64,000 bases of DNA from Dietzia sp. JS16-p6b (lineage in GTDB: Bacteria; Actinomycetota; Actinomycetes; Mycobacteriales; Mycobacteriaceae): positions 3,134,001-3,198,000 of the forward strand of contig NZ_CP024869.1 of assembly GCF_003052165.1 (NCBI RefSeq). Direction: 5' to 3'. This document shows, piece after piece, positions 52,799-61,500 of this stretch (within the stretch, counting starts at the first letter, position 1; each line of letters opens with the position of its first letter). The translations under genes were made by a program, and so were the position numbers. The notes under the pieces are model-generated. The model had not been told where the DNA came from. It did not search any database and saw only the letters and a program-made list of their open reading frames with translations.

Positions 52799-54040
52799 AT
52801 GGCTATCACGGATATCCCGGAATTCGCACATCTCACCGAGGCGGACATCGAGGCCCTCGGCGAGGAACTCGAGCAGATCCGTCAGGACATCATCGGTTCC
52901 CTCGGCGAGCGCGACGCCGCCTACATCCGAAACACCATCCGCTTCCAGCGCGCCCTCGAGGTGGGGTCTCGCGCGCTGCTGATGGTCGGCTCGCGCAACC
53001 GCACCGCGTGGGCCATCGGCGCCGGCGCCCTCGGGCTGTCGAAGATCATCGAGAACATGGAGCTCGGGCACAACATCATGCACGGGCAGTGGGACTGGAT
53101 GAACGACCCCGAGGTCCACTCCACCACGTGGGAGTGGGACATCGTGGGCACGTCAGAGCACTGGAAGCAGACCCACAACTACATCCATCACAAGTACACC
53201 AACATCGTCGGACTGGACGACGACGTCGGGTACGGGGTGCTCCGCGTGACGCGTGACCAGCGCTGGCACCCGTACTTCTACGGCAACCTCGTCTACAACG
53301 CGGCCCTGGCACTGCTGTTCCAATGGGGCGTCGGGATCCAGCACCTCGAGCTGGGCAGGGTCGCCAAGGGACGTGACGACCGCGCCGAGACGATGAACAA
53401 GCTCCGGCTGTTCGCACGGAAGGCGGGGCGCCAGCTCGCGAAGGACTACCTGTTCTACCCGGCGCTCTCGCGCAGGGGGTGGAAGTCCACGTTGACGGCC
53501 AACCTCGCCGCCAACGGGATCCGCAACGTGTGGACCAACGCGGTGATCTTCTGCGGACACTTCCCCGACGGCGCCGAGAAGTTCACCAAGAAGGACGTGG
53601 AGAACGAGACGCGGGCGGAGTGGTACCTGCGGCAGATGCTCGGTTCCGCCAACATCACCGGCGGGCCGGTGATCGACTTCCTCTCGGGCAACCTGTCGTA
53701 CCAGATCGAGCACCACATCTACCCCGACATGTCGTCCAATCGACTGGCCGAGGCGTCGGTCCGCGTCCGCGAGGTGTGCCGCAAGTACGACCTGCCGTAC
53801 GTGGCGGGGCCGCTGCCGGTGCAGTACTTCAAGGCGTGGCGGACCATCGCCAAGATGTCGCTGCCCGATCACATGCTGCGACGCACGGCGGACGACGCTC
53901 CGGAGACGCACTCCGAGCGCATGTTCGCCGACCTGCCCAAGCCGCTCCCCGCACAGAAGGAGGGCCAGCGGGCCGGCCTGCAGACGGCGCTCAGGTATGC
54001 GTCCAAGCGGCGCGCTCGGAAGCTCGCGTCCGCAGCCTGA
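52799..54040 (+). CDS. desA3: Membrane fatty-acid desaturase, DesA3-type
   Basis: Delta-9 acyl-CoA desaturase of the membrane di-iron class, like M. tuberculosis Rv3229c. The 413-residue product holds the three histidine boxes ELGHNIMH (about 88-95), HWKQTHNYIHH (about 121-131) and QIEHHIYPD (about 301-309). Hydrophobic helices lie near 62-80 and 160-180. It needs an electron-transfer partner (Rv3230c-type oxidoreductase), which is not adjacent. ATG 52799 is leaderless with the operator palindrome in the core promoter. Controls membrane fluidity by making oleate-type acids. Confidence 0.93.
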   Translation: MAITDIPEFAHLTEADIEALGEELEQIRQDIIGSLGERDAAYIRNTIRFQRALEVGSRALLMVGSRNRTAWAIGAGALGLSKIIENMELGHNIMHGQWDWMNDPEVHSTTWEWDIVGTSEHWKQTHNYIHHKYTNIVGLDDDVGYGVLRVTRDQRWHPYFYGNLVYNAALALLFQWGVGIQHLELGRVAKGRDDRAETMNKLRLFARKAGRQLAKDYLFYPALSRRGWKSTLTANLAANGIRNVWTNAVIFCGHFPDGAEKFTKKDVENETRAEWYLRQMLGSANITGGPVIDFLSGNLSYQIEHHIYPDMSSNRLAEASVRVREVCRKYDLPYVAGPLPVQYFKAWRTIAKMSLPDHMLRRTADDAPETHSERMFADLPKPLPAQKEGQRAGLQTALRYASKRRARKLASAA

Positions 54041-54206
54041 CCTGCCCGACCACTCCTCAGGCGCCCCGTCACCGAAACCGGTGGCGGGGCGTGCAGTTAT
54101 TTCGATCCAGGATCGGGATCCCGGCGATAGGCTGACCCTCTAGTCGGCCCGCCCGCGCTACAGCGGTCGAGCCGAGTGACCGAGAACCACGACGACGGGA
54201 GCCACC

Positions 54207-54803
54207 ATGGAGGACCGGCGCATGCTGATCGCCGATTCGGCGATCGAGGTGGTGGCCAGGGACGGCGTCCGGGCGCTGACCCACCGCGCCGTCGACTCCG
54301 AGGCCGGACTGCCCTCGGGCTCCACCTCCTACTACTGCCGCACCCGTGCGCAACTCCTCTCCCTCACGGTGGATCGACTCACCTCGCTCCTGCGTGGATT
54401 CGTCGAGGTCTCCGGGATCCAGGAGCTCGCCTCCTCCGACGCCGACGACGTCCTGTCGACGCTCACGCGGATGATCGAGGGACTCCTCGCCGACTACCGC
54501 GGAGAACTGGCAGCCCGCTCCGCGCTCATCATGGAGCTCACCGGCAAGGACGACACCACCGATCTCGTGGCCGCCCTGCTCGACCCGAGCGACCTCACCG
54601 GCGCCCTCGACGCGGCCGGACTGCGCGACCCCGCCGCCGCGTCCCTGGATCTGCTCGCGGTGTACGAGGGCCTGCTGTGGGAACGCACGGTGGGGCGGCT
54701 CGCCGGCGCAGAGATCGACCACGAGCATGACGCCGACCTCCTGGGGTCCGCGCTCTCGCGCCACGAGCACCGCGGCGGACGCCTCTTCGGCCTGCTTCGC
54801 TGA
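54207..54803 (+). CDS. TetR-family transcriptional regulator
   Basis: A 198-residue regulator. The N-terminal helix-turn-helix is visible in IADSAIEVVARDGVRALTHRAVDSEAGLPSGSTSYYCRTRAQLLSLTVDRL (about 8-58); the C-terminal ligand domain is variable, as usual. It lies 166 bp downstream of the desaturase in the same direction and is the obvious candidate for binding the 20-bp palindrome there, although no copy of that palindrome is seen before its own gene. The ATG has GGGAG at 6 nt. Confidence 0.85.
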   Translation: MEDRRMLIADSAIEVVARDGVRALTHRAVDSEAGLPSGSTSYYCRTRAQLLSLTVDRLTSLLRGFVEVSGIQELASSDADDVLSTLTRMIEGLLADYRGELAARSALIMELTGKDDTTDLVAALLDPSDLTGALDAAGLRDPAAASLDLLAVYEGLLWERTVGRLAGAEIDHEHDADLLGSALSRHEHRGGRLFGLLR

Positions 54804-54896
54804 CCTCCGCCGCGCTCGCGGCACTCTCCTCTGGCACACGCACGCCCAGATGCGGCGTGCCCGGTGACGCCAGCCCGGGTCGTCACGCGCCCCGAC

Positions 54897-54915
54897 TTAG
54901 GTATGCCTACGTTGC
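54897..54915. promoter_or_regulatory. Weak DtxR/IdeR-like motif
   Basis: TTAGGTATGCCTACGTTGC agrees with the iron-box consensus at about 11 of 19 positions, with a good left half. No gene starts nearby on either strand, the pilin being about 390 bp away. Confidence 0.25.
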
Positions 54916-55193
54916 AACTTAAGGTTCTCACAGTCTAGAGTTCCCGCCCAGAAGCGCCATGACACGTCAGTCAACTGTCGAGACTGCGGAATTCGTGCCT
55001 CTGCCACCCCTCCACCGGCCCTGTGCAACCGCGTCGAGAATTGCTGTGCCGGTGCATGTTTGCGCTGTTCAGTTGTATCGACCGGTTGCCCGACCGGGGC
55101 CGAGCGCCTCTGGGTCGTCCAACCAAAGCCGTATCGGACTGCGATCGCACATGGCGGCGGGGGGAACTGAGGCAACGGATTAATCAGTTTGTT

Positions 55194-55221
55194 TTGACAA
55201 TCTCAGTCGATGTGCCATAGT
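55194..55221 (+). promoter_or_regulatory. Promoter of the Flp/Tad operon
   Basis: TTGACA (55194-55199) and CATAGT (55216-55221) are 16 bp apart; the -35 is perfect, the -10 four of six. It lies 83 bp before the pilin ATG and is the best sigma-70-type promoter in the window. Confidence 0.65.
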
Positions 55222-55234
55222 GATTCTCGTCACT
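55219..55234 (+). promoter_or_regulatory. CRP/GlxR-like site at the Tad promoter
   Basis: AGTGATTCTCGTCACT has a perfect GTGA-N6-TCAC core and symmetric flanks, and overlaps the -10 box and start region, a place where a CRP-family protein would repress. Similar sites occur at 3365 and 44964. Confidence 0.55.
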
Positions 55235-55303
55235 GATTCGCACCGAATCGGACGCCCCCCTCCCCTCGGGTCAACCGACCCCCGCACCAAAGGACGGTTC
55301 ATC

Positions 55304-55519
55304 ATGAGCCAGGTTGCTGCTTACTACTTCACGCTCTACGCCCTCGTGAGCGATCGCTTCGAGGACCGCAAGGACCGCGGCGCTACGGCCGTTGAGTACG
55401 GCCTGATGGTCGGGCTGATCGCGGTCGTGATCATCGTGGCGGTGGTCGCGCTTGGGGATACGCTCGACGGCCTCTTCCGCGGCGTCGTCGGCGACCTCGG
55501 CGGAACCGTTCCCGAGTAA
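55304..55519 (+). CDS. flp: Flp-type pilin
   Basis: Major subunit of a type IVb (Flp/Tad) pilus, exported and cleaved by the prepilin peptidase encoded downstream. The 71-residue prepilin has a 26-residue leader, then the signature G/ATAVEYGLMVGLIAVVIIVAVVALG (from residue 26), with cleavage after Gly and the conserved Glu at +5 (and Tyr at +6). Its leader is longer than in many Flp pilins. AAAGGAC acts as ribosome binding site. First gene of the operon; a large hairpin follows that probably makes the pilin more abundant than the rest. Confidence 0.92.
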   Translation: MSQVAAYYFTLYALVSDRFEDRKDRGATAVEYGLMVGLIAVVIIVAVVALGDTLDGLFRGVVGDLGGTVPE

Positions 55520-55530
55520 GAAGCGGACTC

Positions 55531-55584
55531 AGACGGTCTCGCCGGCGCGGCGCCCTTGTCCCGGGCGCTGCGCCGGAGCCGTCT
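55531..55584 (+). terminator. Attenuator-like hairpin between pilin and TadE
   Basis: AGACGG...CCGGCGCGGCGCCC (55531-55555) pairs with GGGCGCTGCGCCGG...CCGTCT (55563-55584), with one mismatch and a small bulge; loop TTGTCCC. It starts 11 bp after the pilin stop. No T-run follows, and the next genes have no own promoter that I can see, so read-through is expected. Confidence 0.7.
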
Positions 55585-55632
55585 CAAGTCACCCCCCTCT
55601 CCCCTCTCCCCTCACCCCTCACGAGGACCGTC

Positions 55633-56025
55633 ATGACCAGAGCTTCCTCCGACCGCGGAGCCGCGGCCCTGGAGTTCGCTCTGGTCGTGCCGGTCCTCCT
55701 CGCTCTCGTCCTGGGAATCATCGAGTTCGGCCGCGCCTACAACATCCAGACCACGCTCTCCAACGCCGCGCGTGACGGGGTGCGGGTCATGGCCCTGGAG
55801 AACAGCGTCACCGCGGCGCGGACCGCCACTCGGAACTCCGCCAGCACGCTGGATCTCACCCGGGCGACGATCAGCGTCACCCCCACCAGCTGCGCGGCCA
55901 CCGCGACCACGCCACCCGGCACGGCCACGGTCACCATCACGTACCCGCTCGAACTGCTCTCCGGGTTCCTCCCGATCGACGACTTCACCCTGACCGGCCG
56001 AGGGACCATGCGATGCAACGGCTGA
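55633..56025 (+). CDS. tadE: TadE-like pseudopilin
   Basis: Minor pilin of the Tad system. The 130-residue product has the TadE start SSDRGAAALEFALVVPVLLALVLGIIEFGRAYN: charged leader, then cleavage after Gly before AAALEF with the conserved Glu at +5, a membrane helix, and FGRAY that marks the family. The distal part (70-130) is Thr/Ala-rich with two cysteines. Its end overlaps the next gene by 13 bp. Confidence 0.87.
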   Translation: MTRASSDRGAAALEFALVVPVLLALVLGIIEFGRAYNIQTTLSNAARDGVRVMALENSVTAARTATRNSASTLDLTRATISVTPTSCAATATTPPGTATVTITYPLELLSGFLPIDDFTLTGRGTMRCNG

Positions 56026-56954
56026 AGGACGACCGCGGGGCGGTCAGCGTGATGGTCGCGCTCCTGATGATCCCCCTGATCGGCTTCGCCGCCATCTCCA
56101 TCGACATCGCCTCCGTCCACTCCGAACGGCAGCAGCTCCAGACGGGCGCCGACGCCGCAGCCCTGGCGATCGCCCAGGACTGTGCGCGTGGCAACTGCCG
56201 CACCCCGCGCGACACTGCGCAGCAGTTCCTCACCGCCAACACCATCGACGCGGAGGCGACCGCCGGCGTGGTACCGGTCCCCACACCGTCCTCGGGGCGG
56301 GTGTCCGTGACGGGCTCGGGGATCCGCGAGCACTGGTTCGCCCCCGTCCTCGGCATCAACGAGACGGCGATCGCGGCGACGGCCACGACGGGGTGGGGCG
56401 CCCCCACCGGCGGCAGGGCGGTACTCCCCCTGACCTTCTCCCTCTGTGACTTCCGGGCGCAGACCGGCGGCGGGATGCCGTCCGGAACCGTGCGACGCAC
56501 CATCTACGCCTCCAAAACCGCCGGCGCCAACGGCTGCACGGGCCCCTCCGGCAATCACGTGCCGGGCGGATTCGGGTGGCTGGCGGCGAACTCCGGAAGG
56601 TGCAGTGTGGCCAACCGGATCAACGAGGTCCTCTGGAGCGACCCCGGCAACTCGGTCCCCAACGCCTGTACCGACGCCGACCTCATCGCGCTGCGCAACG
56701 CGACCGTGCTCATCCCGGTCTTCGATGAGTCCGGGGATTCCGGCAGCAACGCCTGGTACCGCGTGTACGGATACGCCGCCTTCCGGATTACCGGCTACCG
56801 CTTCTCCGGTCGCGAATGGAACTCCAGCTGCCGTGGCAACGAACGCTGCATCGAGGGGTACTTCACCCGCTTCGTGGATCTGTCCGACGACTTCGACTAC
56901 GGGCCGACCGCCCCCGACATGGGCGCCTCCGTGGTGGCCCTGCTCCCCCGATAG
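56013..56954 (+). CDS. tadG: TadG-like pilus-assembly protein
   Basis: A 313-residue protein with an N-terminal TadG-type segment (DDRGAVSVMVALLMIPLIGFAAISIDIASVHSERQQLQTGADAAALAIAQDCARG, residues 6-58) that includes a membrane helix and the conserved AADAAALA-like repeat. The remaining 250 residues are secreted and carry many cysteines (CDFRAQTGGG, NACTDADL, SSCRGNERC), with no von Willebrand A domain visible, unlike longer TadG proteins. The Cys-rich part may be surface-exposed. Overlaps tadE, so translational coupling is likely. Confidence 0.78.
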   Translation: MQRLKDDRGAVSVMVALLMIPLIGFAAISIDIASVHSERQQLQTGADAAALAIAQDCARGNCRTPRDTAQQFLTANTIDAEATAGVVPVPTPSSGRVSVTGSGIREHWFAPVLGINETAIAATATTGWGAPTGGRAVLPLTFSLCDFRAQTGGGMPSGTVRRTIYASKTAGANGCTGPSGNHVPGGFGWLAANSGRCSVANRINEVLWSDPGNSVPNACTDADLIALRNATVLIPVFDESGDSGSNAWYRVYGYAAFRITGYRFSGREWNSSCRGNERCIEGYFTRFVDLSDDFDYGPTAPDMGASVVALLPR

Positions 56955-56969
56955 GTAAGTGAGTCCCCT

Positions 56970-57698
56970 GTGAACCGTCGCACCGTGGCCATCGTCGCCG
57001 CAGTCCTCCTCGCGGTGCTCGGCGCCGTGGTGTTGATCAGCTATGTCAACAACGCCGATCAACGAGCGATGGCAGACATGGAACCGGTCGCGGTGCTCGT
57101 GGCCACCGGTCCGATCGCCGAGGGCACCCCGGCCGAGGCCCTGGGTGAGCTCATCGCCCCCGAGGACATCCCCGCGGCGGCGGTGGGCCCCGGAGCCGTG
57201 ACAGACCTCGCGGAACTCGACGGACTGGTGGCCGTGACCACTCTGCAGCCGGGCGAGCAGATCCTCGCCGGCCGCTTCGCCGACCCGGCCTCGATCCTGA
57301 GACCCGGCGAGATCCCGGCCCCGCCGGACCTCCACCAGGTCTCGATCCCCCTCGCCGCGCCGAGAGTCCTGGGCGGGACCCTGACCCCGGGAGCGACCGT
57401 CGGGGTGTTCATCTCCAAGGGCAATCCCCAGAGCGAGACCCACCTCGTCCTCCACAAGATCCTCGTACTGCGGGTGCAGGGCGGGATCGCCCCACCGTCC
57501 GATGCCGAGTCGGATGCGGACCCCGCCGCCGCGGCGATGCCCGACGGCGGGATGATCGTCACCCTCGCGGTCAACGCGCGCGACGCGGAGACCATCGTGT
57601 TCGGTGCCGAGCACGGGACGATCTGGCTGTCCGTCGAAGGACCCGAAGTGCCTCAGGAAGGGACTCGCATCGTGACTCCAGGGAACGTGTACCAATGA
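56970..57698 (+). CDS. cpaB: Pilus assembly protein CpaB/RcpC
   Basis: A 242-residue protein with one N-terminal membrane anchor (VAIVAAVLLAVLGAVVLISYV, 6-26) and a SAF-type domain (PVAVLVATGPIAEGTPAEALGELIAPEDIPAAAVGPGAV, about 39-77, followed by GLVAVTTLQPGEQILAGRF) that probably contacts peptidoglycan or the pilus base. A second conserved part (VSIPLAAPRVLGGTLTPGATVGVFIS) completes the family pattern. GTG start with GTGAG-like ribosome binding site. Overlaps the next gene by 4 bp. Confidence 0.88.
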   Translation: MNRRTVAIVAAVLLAVLGAVVLISYVNNADQRAMADMEPVAVLVATGPIAEGTPAEALGELIAPEDIPAAAVGPGAVTDLAELDGLVAVTTLQPGEQILAGRFADPASILRPGEIPAPPDLHQVSIPLAAPRVLGGTLTPGATVGVFISKGNPQSETHLVLHKILVLRVQGGIAPPSDAESDADPAAAAMPDGGMIVTLAVNARDAETIVFGAEHGTIWLSVEGPEVPQEGTRIVTPGNVYQ

Positions 57699-59041
57699 GC
57701 CGCCTCGCAGTGCTGACCGAGTCCGCCGATCTCCGCGACCGTATCCGGTCCGTGGTGGGGGATCATCTCGTGGACCTCCCCCTCGGTCCGCTCCCGTCCG
57801 ACCCCGCGCGGGTGCTCGCCATGACGCAAGGCGCGCAGCCACTGTCGGTGGTCGTCCTCGATGCCGGCCCCCACGACCAGACCACTGCACTCGAGGTGGC
57901 CTCCGGACTCCGCACTGACGACACAGGTATCTCGGTGGTGCTGGTCAGTGACCGGCCCGAAGAAGTCGGTTTCGCGGCCATGCGGGCCGGCGTCTGCGAC
58001 ATCGTGCACCCCGATGCCGATCCGGGCGAGCTCGGATGGGTCCTCGAACGCGCCCGCCGAAGCGCCGTAACCCGCCAAGCCGGGAACGGTGTCGGACCCG
58101 GAAGCGGGGTCAACGGATCCCAGACCCCGCCCGGTCGGGTCATCAGTGTGGCCTCGCCCAAAGGTGGCGTCGGCAAGACCACCGTCGCCACCAACCTGGC
58201 CGTCGGGCTGGCGCGCTCCGACCCGCATTCCACTGTCCTGGTCGACCTCGACGTCCAGTTCGGCGACGTGGGCAGCGCCCTCAACCTCGCGCCGGAATAC
58301 ACGCTGGTGGACGTGGTGCACGGGCCGGCCGCCCAGGACACGATGGTCCTCAAGACCTTCCTCACACAACACGAGACCGGCCTGTACGTGGTGTGCGGGC
58401 CGGGTTCACCCGCCGAGGCGGACTCGGTCGGGATGGAGGACATCAGCCGGCTCCTGCAGACCCTGGCCTCGGAGTTCCGCTACGTGGTGGTCGACACCGC
58501 ACCGGGACTCACCGAACCCACCCTCACGGTCCTCGACAACACCCACGACCTGGTCCTGGTGACGAGCATGGACGTGCCGGGGGTACGCGGGCTCCGGAAA
58601 GAGATCGACATCCTGCGTGAACTCGGGATGGTCTTCTCCGGCCGCCACGTGGTCCTCAACTTCGCCGACACCCAGAACGGCCTCACCAAGACAGATGTCG
58701 AGGCGACCATCGGCGCCTCCGTGGACATGATGATCCCCCGGTCCAAGGGTGCCGTCGCGTCGGTCAACCAGGGCATCCCGCTGTTGCAGAGCGACAAGCG
58801 CGACCCCGTGACCACCCACCTGCGACAACTGGTGGGTCGGTTCACCCCCTCCTCCGCACGCGCACCCAGGTCGACATCGGCGGTCGGGAAGCTGCTGGGA
58901 CGATTCCGACCCACGCCCACCACCGCGACCGCGGGGACTCCAGGGTCGCCGGAAGCACCGGGGCAGCAGGTGCCGCAGCCCACCCGATCCGAGGGCCGAC
59001 ATCGTCTGAACAAGGGAGAAGTCAGGGGAGAGAAGCGATGA
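57695..59041 (+). CDS. cpaE: CpaE/TadZ-type ATPase
   Basis: A 448-residue MinD/ParA-like protein that positions the pilus. Residues 1-130 look like an atypical response-regulator receiver domain (VVVLDAGPHDQ, VSDRPEEVGFAAMRAGVCDIVHP), the rest an ATPase with deviant Walker A SPKGGVGKTTVATNLA (about 152-167), a Walker-type DLDVQFGDVG and DTAPG switch. The C-terminal 60 residues are Pro/Thr/Arg-rich and disordered. Start ATG overlaps cpaB (ATGA) and its stop overlaps the next ATG. Confidence 0.9.
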   Translation: MSRLAVLTESADLRDRIRSVVGDHLVDLPLGPLPSDPARVLAMTQGAQPLSVVVLDAGPHDQTTALEVASGLRTDDTGISVVLVSDRPEEVGFAAMRAGVCDIVHPDADPGELGWVLERARRSAVTRQAGNGVGPGSGVNGSQTPPGRVISVASPKGGVGKTTVATNLAVGLARSDPHSTVLVDLDVQFGDVGSALNLAPEYTLVDVVHGPAAQDTMVLKTFLTQHETGLYVVCGPGSPAEADSVGMEDISRLLQTLASEFRYVVVDTAPGLTEPTLTVLDNTHDLVLVTSMDVPGVRGLRKEIDILRELGMVFSGRHVVLNFADTQNGLTKTDVEATIGASVDMMIPRSKGAVASVNQGIPLLQSDKRDPVTTHLRQLVGRFTPSSARAPRSTSAVGKLLGRFRPTPTTATAGTPGSPEAPGQQVPQPTRSEGRHRLNKGEVRGEKR

Positions 59042-60525
59042 GTCTGTCCGAACGGCTCCGGGCCGCCAAGTCCCCCGACGCCGCCGTCACCGTGGTGTCC
59101 CCCGTCGCTCCCGTGACTCCGGTCGCTGGCCCGCCCGCCACGAGTCCGGAAGCCACCGCGGCCCCGGTGGCGCCCGGTCCCGTCGTGGCCCCGACGTCGG
59201 ACGACCCGTCGCCCTCCCCCGCTGGAGGGGACGCCCTGTCCAAACTCAAGGAACGCGCCTCGGCGGCCCTGTTCGAGCGGATGGGCGCGCGGCTCAACAA
59301 CCCCTCGCTCACCGAGGAGCAACTCCACGCCCTGGTCCGCAGTGAGCTGAACCAGGTGGTCGAGGAGGAGACCGTCCCGCTGACCAGTGAGCAGCGCAAA
59401 CGGCTCATCGCCGACATCCAGGACGACGTTCTGGGCCACGGTCCACTCGAACGACTACTCGCGGACCCCACCGTCACCGAGATCATGGTCAACGGTCCGG
59501 ACATGATCTACATCGAGCAGGGCGGCAAGCTCTCCCGGAGCGCCGCGAGATTCACCTCCGAGGAAGACCTCCGCCGGGTGATCGAGCGCATCGTCTCCCG
59601 GATCGGCCGGCGCATCGACGAGTCCTCCCCGCTCGTCGACGCGCGGCTGGCCGACGGCTCCCGCGTCAACGCCGTCGTCCCGCCCCTCGCGGTCAACGGC
59701 TCCTCGCTGACCATCCGGAAGTTCTCCCGCGACCCCTTCAAGGTCCCCGACCTGATCCGCTTCGGGACGCTCACCCCGGAGATGGCCGAACTCCTGCAGG
59801 CGTGCGTGCAGGCGCGGCTGAACATCATCGTCTCCGGAGGCACGGGTAGCGGTAAGACCACCCTGCTCAACGTCCTGTCCTCATTCATCCCCGAGGGCGA
59901 GCGCATCGTCACCATCGAGGACGCGGTGGAGCTGCAGATGCAACAGGACCACGTGGTGAGGCTGGAGGCCCGGCCCGCGAACATCGAGGGCAAGGGCGAG
60001 ATCAGTATCCGCGACCTCGTACGCAACTCCCTGCGTATGCGGCCCGACCGCATCGTGGTGGGCGAGGTCCGCGGCGGTGAGACCCTGGACATGCTGCAGG
60101 CGATGAACACCGGCCACGACGGGTCGCTGTCGACGGTGCACGCCAACTCCCCCCGGGACGCGATCGCCCGCCTGGAGACCCTGGTGCTCATGGCCGGGAT
60201 GGACCTCCCGCTGCGCGCCATCCGCGAGCAGATCGCCTCGGCCGTGGACGTGATCATCCAGCTCACGCGCCTACGGGACGGCACCCGACGCGTCACCGCG
60301 GTCACCGAGGTCCAGGGGATGGAGGGGCAGACCGTCACCCTGCAGGACGCCTTTCTCTTCGACTACGCCGCGGGACTCGACGCGAAGGGGAAGTTCCTCG
60401 GCAAGCCGATTCCCACGGGTGTGCGGCCGCGGTTCACCGACCGGTTCAACGAGCTGGGCATCGCCCTCTCGCCGCGGGTGTTCGGCTCCGCCACCGCGTC
60501 GGGACAGTCAGGGGGTACGCGGTGA
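59038..60525 (+). CDS. tadA: Pilus secretion ATPase TadA (CpaF)
   Basis: Motor ATPase of the Tad system, 495 residues. An N-terminal Pro/Ala/Val-rich stretch (1-70) precedes the CpaF domain: HGPLERLLADPTVTEIMVNGPD (about 136-157), Walker A GGTGSGKTTLLN (about 266-277), Asp box GERIVTIEDAVELQM, Walker B RPDRIVVGEVRGGE and the His box GSLSTVHANSPRD. All catalytic residues are present. Both ends overlap neighbours by 4 bp, which ties the operon together. Confidence 0.95.
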   Translation: MSLSERLRAAKSPDAAVTVVSPVAPVTPVAGPPATSPEATAAPVAPGPVVAPTSDDPSPSPAGGDALSKLKERASAALFERMGARLNNPSLTEEQLHALVRSELNQVVEEETVPLTSEQRKRLIADIQDDVLGHGPLERLLADPTVTEIMVNGPDMIYIEQGGKLSRSAARFTSEEDLRRVIERIVSRIGRRIDESSPLVDARLADGSRVNAVVPPLAVNGSSLTIRKFSRDPFKVPDLIRFGTLTPEMAELLQACVQARLNIIVSGGTGSGKTTLLNVLSSFIPEGERIVTIEDAVELQMQQDHVVRLEARPANIEGKGEISIRDLVRNSLRMRPDRIVVGEVRGGETLDMLQAMNTGHDGSLSTVHANSPRDAIARLETLVLMAGMDLPLRAIREQIASAVDVIIQLTRLRDGTRRVTAVTEVQGMEGQTVTLQDAFLFDYAAGLDAKGKFLGKPIPTGVRPRFTDRFNELGIALSPRVFGSATASGQSGGTR

Positions 60526-61469
60526 CCTCGGGCGGCCTCTCCCCGGTGACCATCGGGGTGGGGGCCCTCTCGATCGCCCTTCTGGTCGCAGGATACGTCC
60601 TGGTGCGGTTCCTCACCCGCACGCGTCTCCCACGGGATCGGCGCCGCCCCACGGACGTCGACCTCCCGGGTCCCGTGACGCGGGCCTCGACAGCGCTGAC
60701 GACGGCGATCGACACGATGCTCCGCCGCCGGGGGACGCCGGGTGCCGGGGCTCTGGCCGAGGCCGGGGTGAAGATGCGCCTCCAGGACTTCGTCTTTCTG
60801 GTGATCGTGGCCGCTCTCGCCGCCACCGCGTTGGGTGTCGTCGTCTCGGGGCCACTGCTCGGCATCGTGCTGGGCATCCTCACCCCCGTGGCCGCCAGGG
60901 TGGGACTGTCGGTCAAAGCCGGTCGTCGCCGGGCCGCCTTCGCCGATCAGCTGGACGATTCGCTCCAACTGATGGCCAGCAGCCTCCGGGCCGGGCACAG
61001 CCTCCTGCAGGCACTGGCCTCGGTATCCCGCGAGGCCGAGGCACCGACCTCCGAGGAGTTCGCCCGGATCATCAACGAGACGCGGGTGGGCCGCGAGCTC
61101 GCCCCGGCGCTCGAGGAGACCGCCCAGCGGATGGGCAGCCAGGACTTCGTCTGGGTGACCCAGGCCATCGCCATCAACCGTGAGGTCGGCGGCAACCTCG
61201 CCGAGGTGCTCGACGGCGTGGGCCACACCATCCGCGAACGCAACCAGATCCGCCGTCAGGTCCAGGCGCTGGCGGCGGAGGGGAAACTCTCGGCCTACAT
61301 CCTCATGGCTCTGCCGATCGGGATCGCGGGGTTCCTCTTCATGACCAACCCCGCGTACATGGTCCCGTTCACCCAGAGCCTGCTCGGCTACGCGCTGATC
61401 GTCGTCGCCCTGATCCTGCTGGTCGCCGGCGGATTGTGGCTGCGAAAGACCGTCAACATCAAGTTCTAG
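60522..61469 (+). CDS. tadB: TadB-type inner-membrane protein
   Basis: A GspF-like platform protein, 315 residues, GTG start overlapping tadA (GTGA). Helices lie near 10-28, 90-125, 260-275 and 285-305; the central cytoplasmic part has the T2SSF pattern LDDSLQLMASSLRAGHSLLQALASVSREAEAPTSEEFARIINETRVGRELAPALEETAQRM, with glutamates conserved in the family. Works with TadC at the base of the pilus. Confidence 0.92.
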   Translation: MTSGGLSPVTIGVGALSIALLVAGYVLVRFLTRTRLPRDRRRPTDVDLPGPVTRASTALTTAIDTMLRRRGTPGAGALAEAGVKMRLQDFVFLVIVAALAATALGVVVSGPLLGIVLGILTPVAARVGLSVKAGRRRAAFADQLDDSLQLMASSLRAGHSLLQALASVSREAEAPTSEEFARIINETRVGRELAPALEETAQRMGSQDFVWVTQAIAINREVGGNLAEVLDGVGHTIRERNQIRRQVQALAAEGKLSAYILMALPIGIAGFLFMTNPAYMVPFTQSLLGYALIVVALILLVAGGLWLRKTVNIKF

Positions 61470-61500
61470 ACCCGCCCCCGGAACCAGAAAGGAGCGCGCT

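Larger units (their letters stand above)
54804..55303. other. 500-bp intergenic region before the Tad operon
   Basis: No credible gene. The left part up to 54895 is GC-rich and featureless. Around 54897-54960 the composition drops, with an iron-box-like site (next entry) and AACTTAAGG, and the right end carries the Tad promoter and a CRP-like site. Short frames here lack ribosome binding sites and codon bias. Confidence 0.6.

Noticed and set aside
54897-54960. Iron-controlled small gene or RNA before the Tad operon
   Set aside because: The DtxR-like match is weak and no frame or hairpin of interest follows within a promoter's reach; kept only as a low-confidence site.
55737-57890. 717-codon minus-strand frame under the Tad genes
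   Set aside because: Shadow of tadE, tadG and cpaB, all of which have family motifs and tight operon overlaps.
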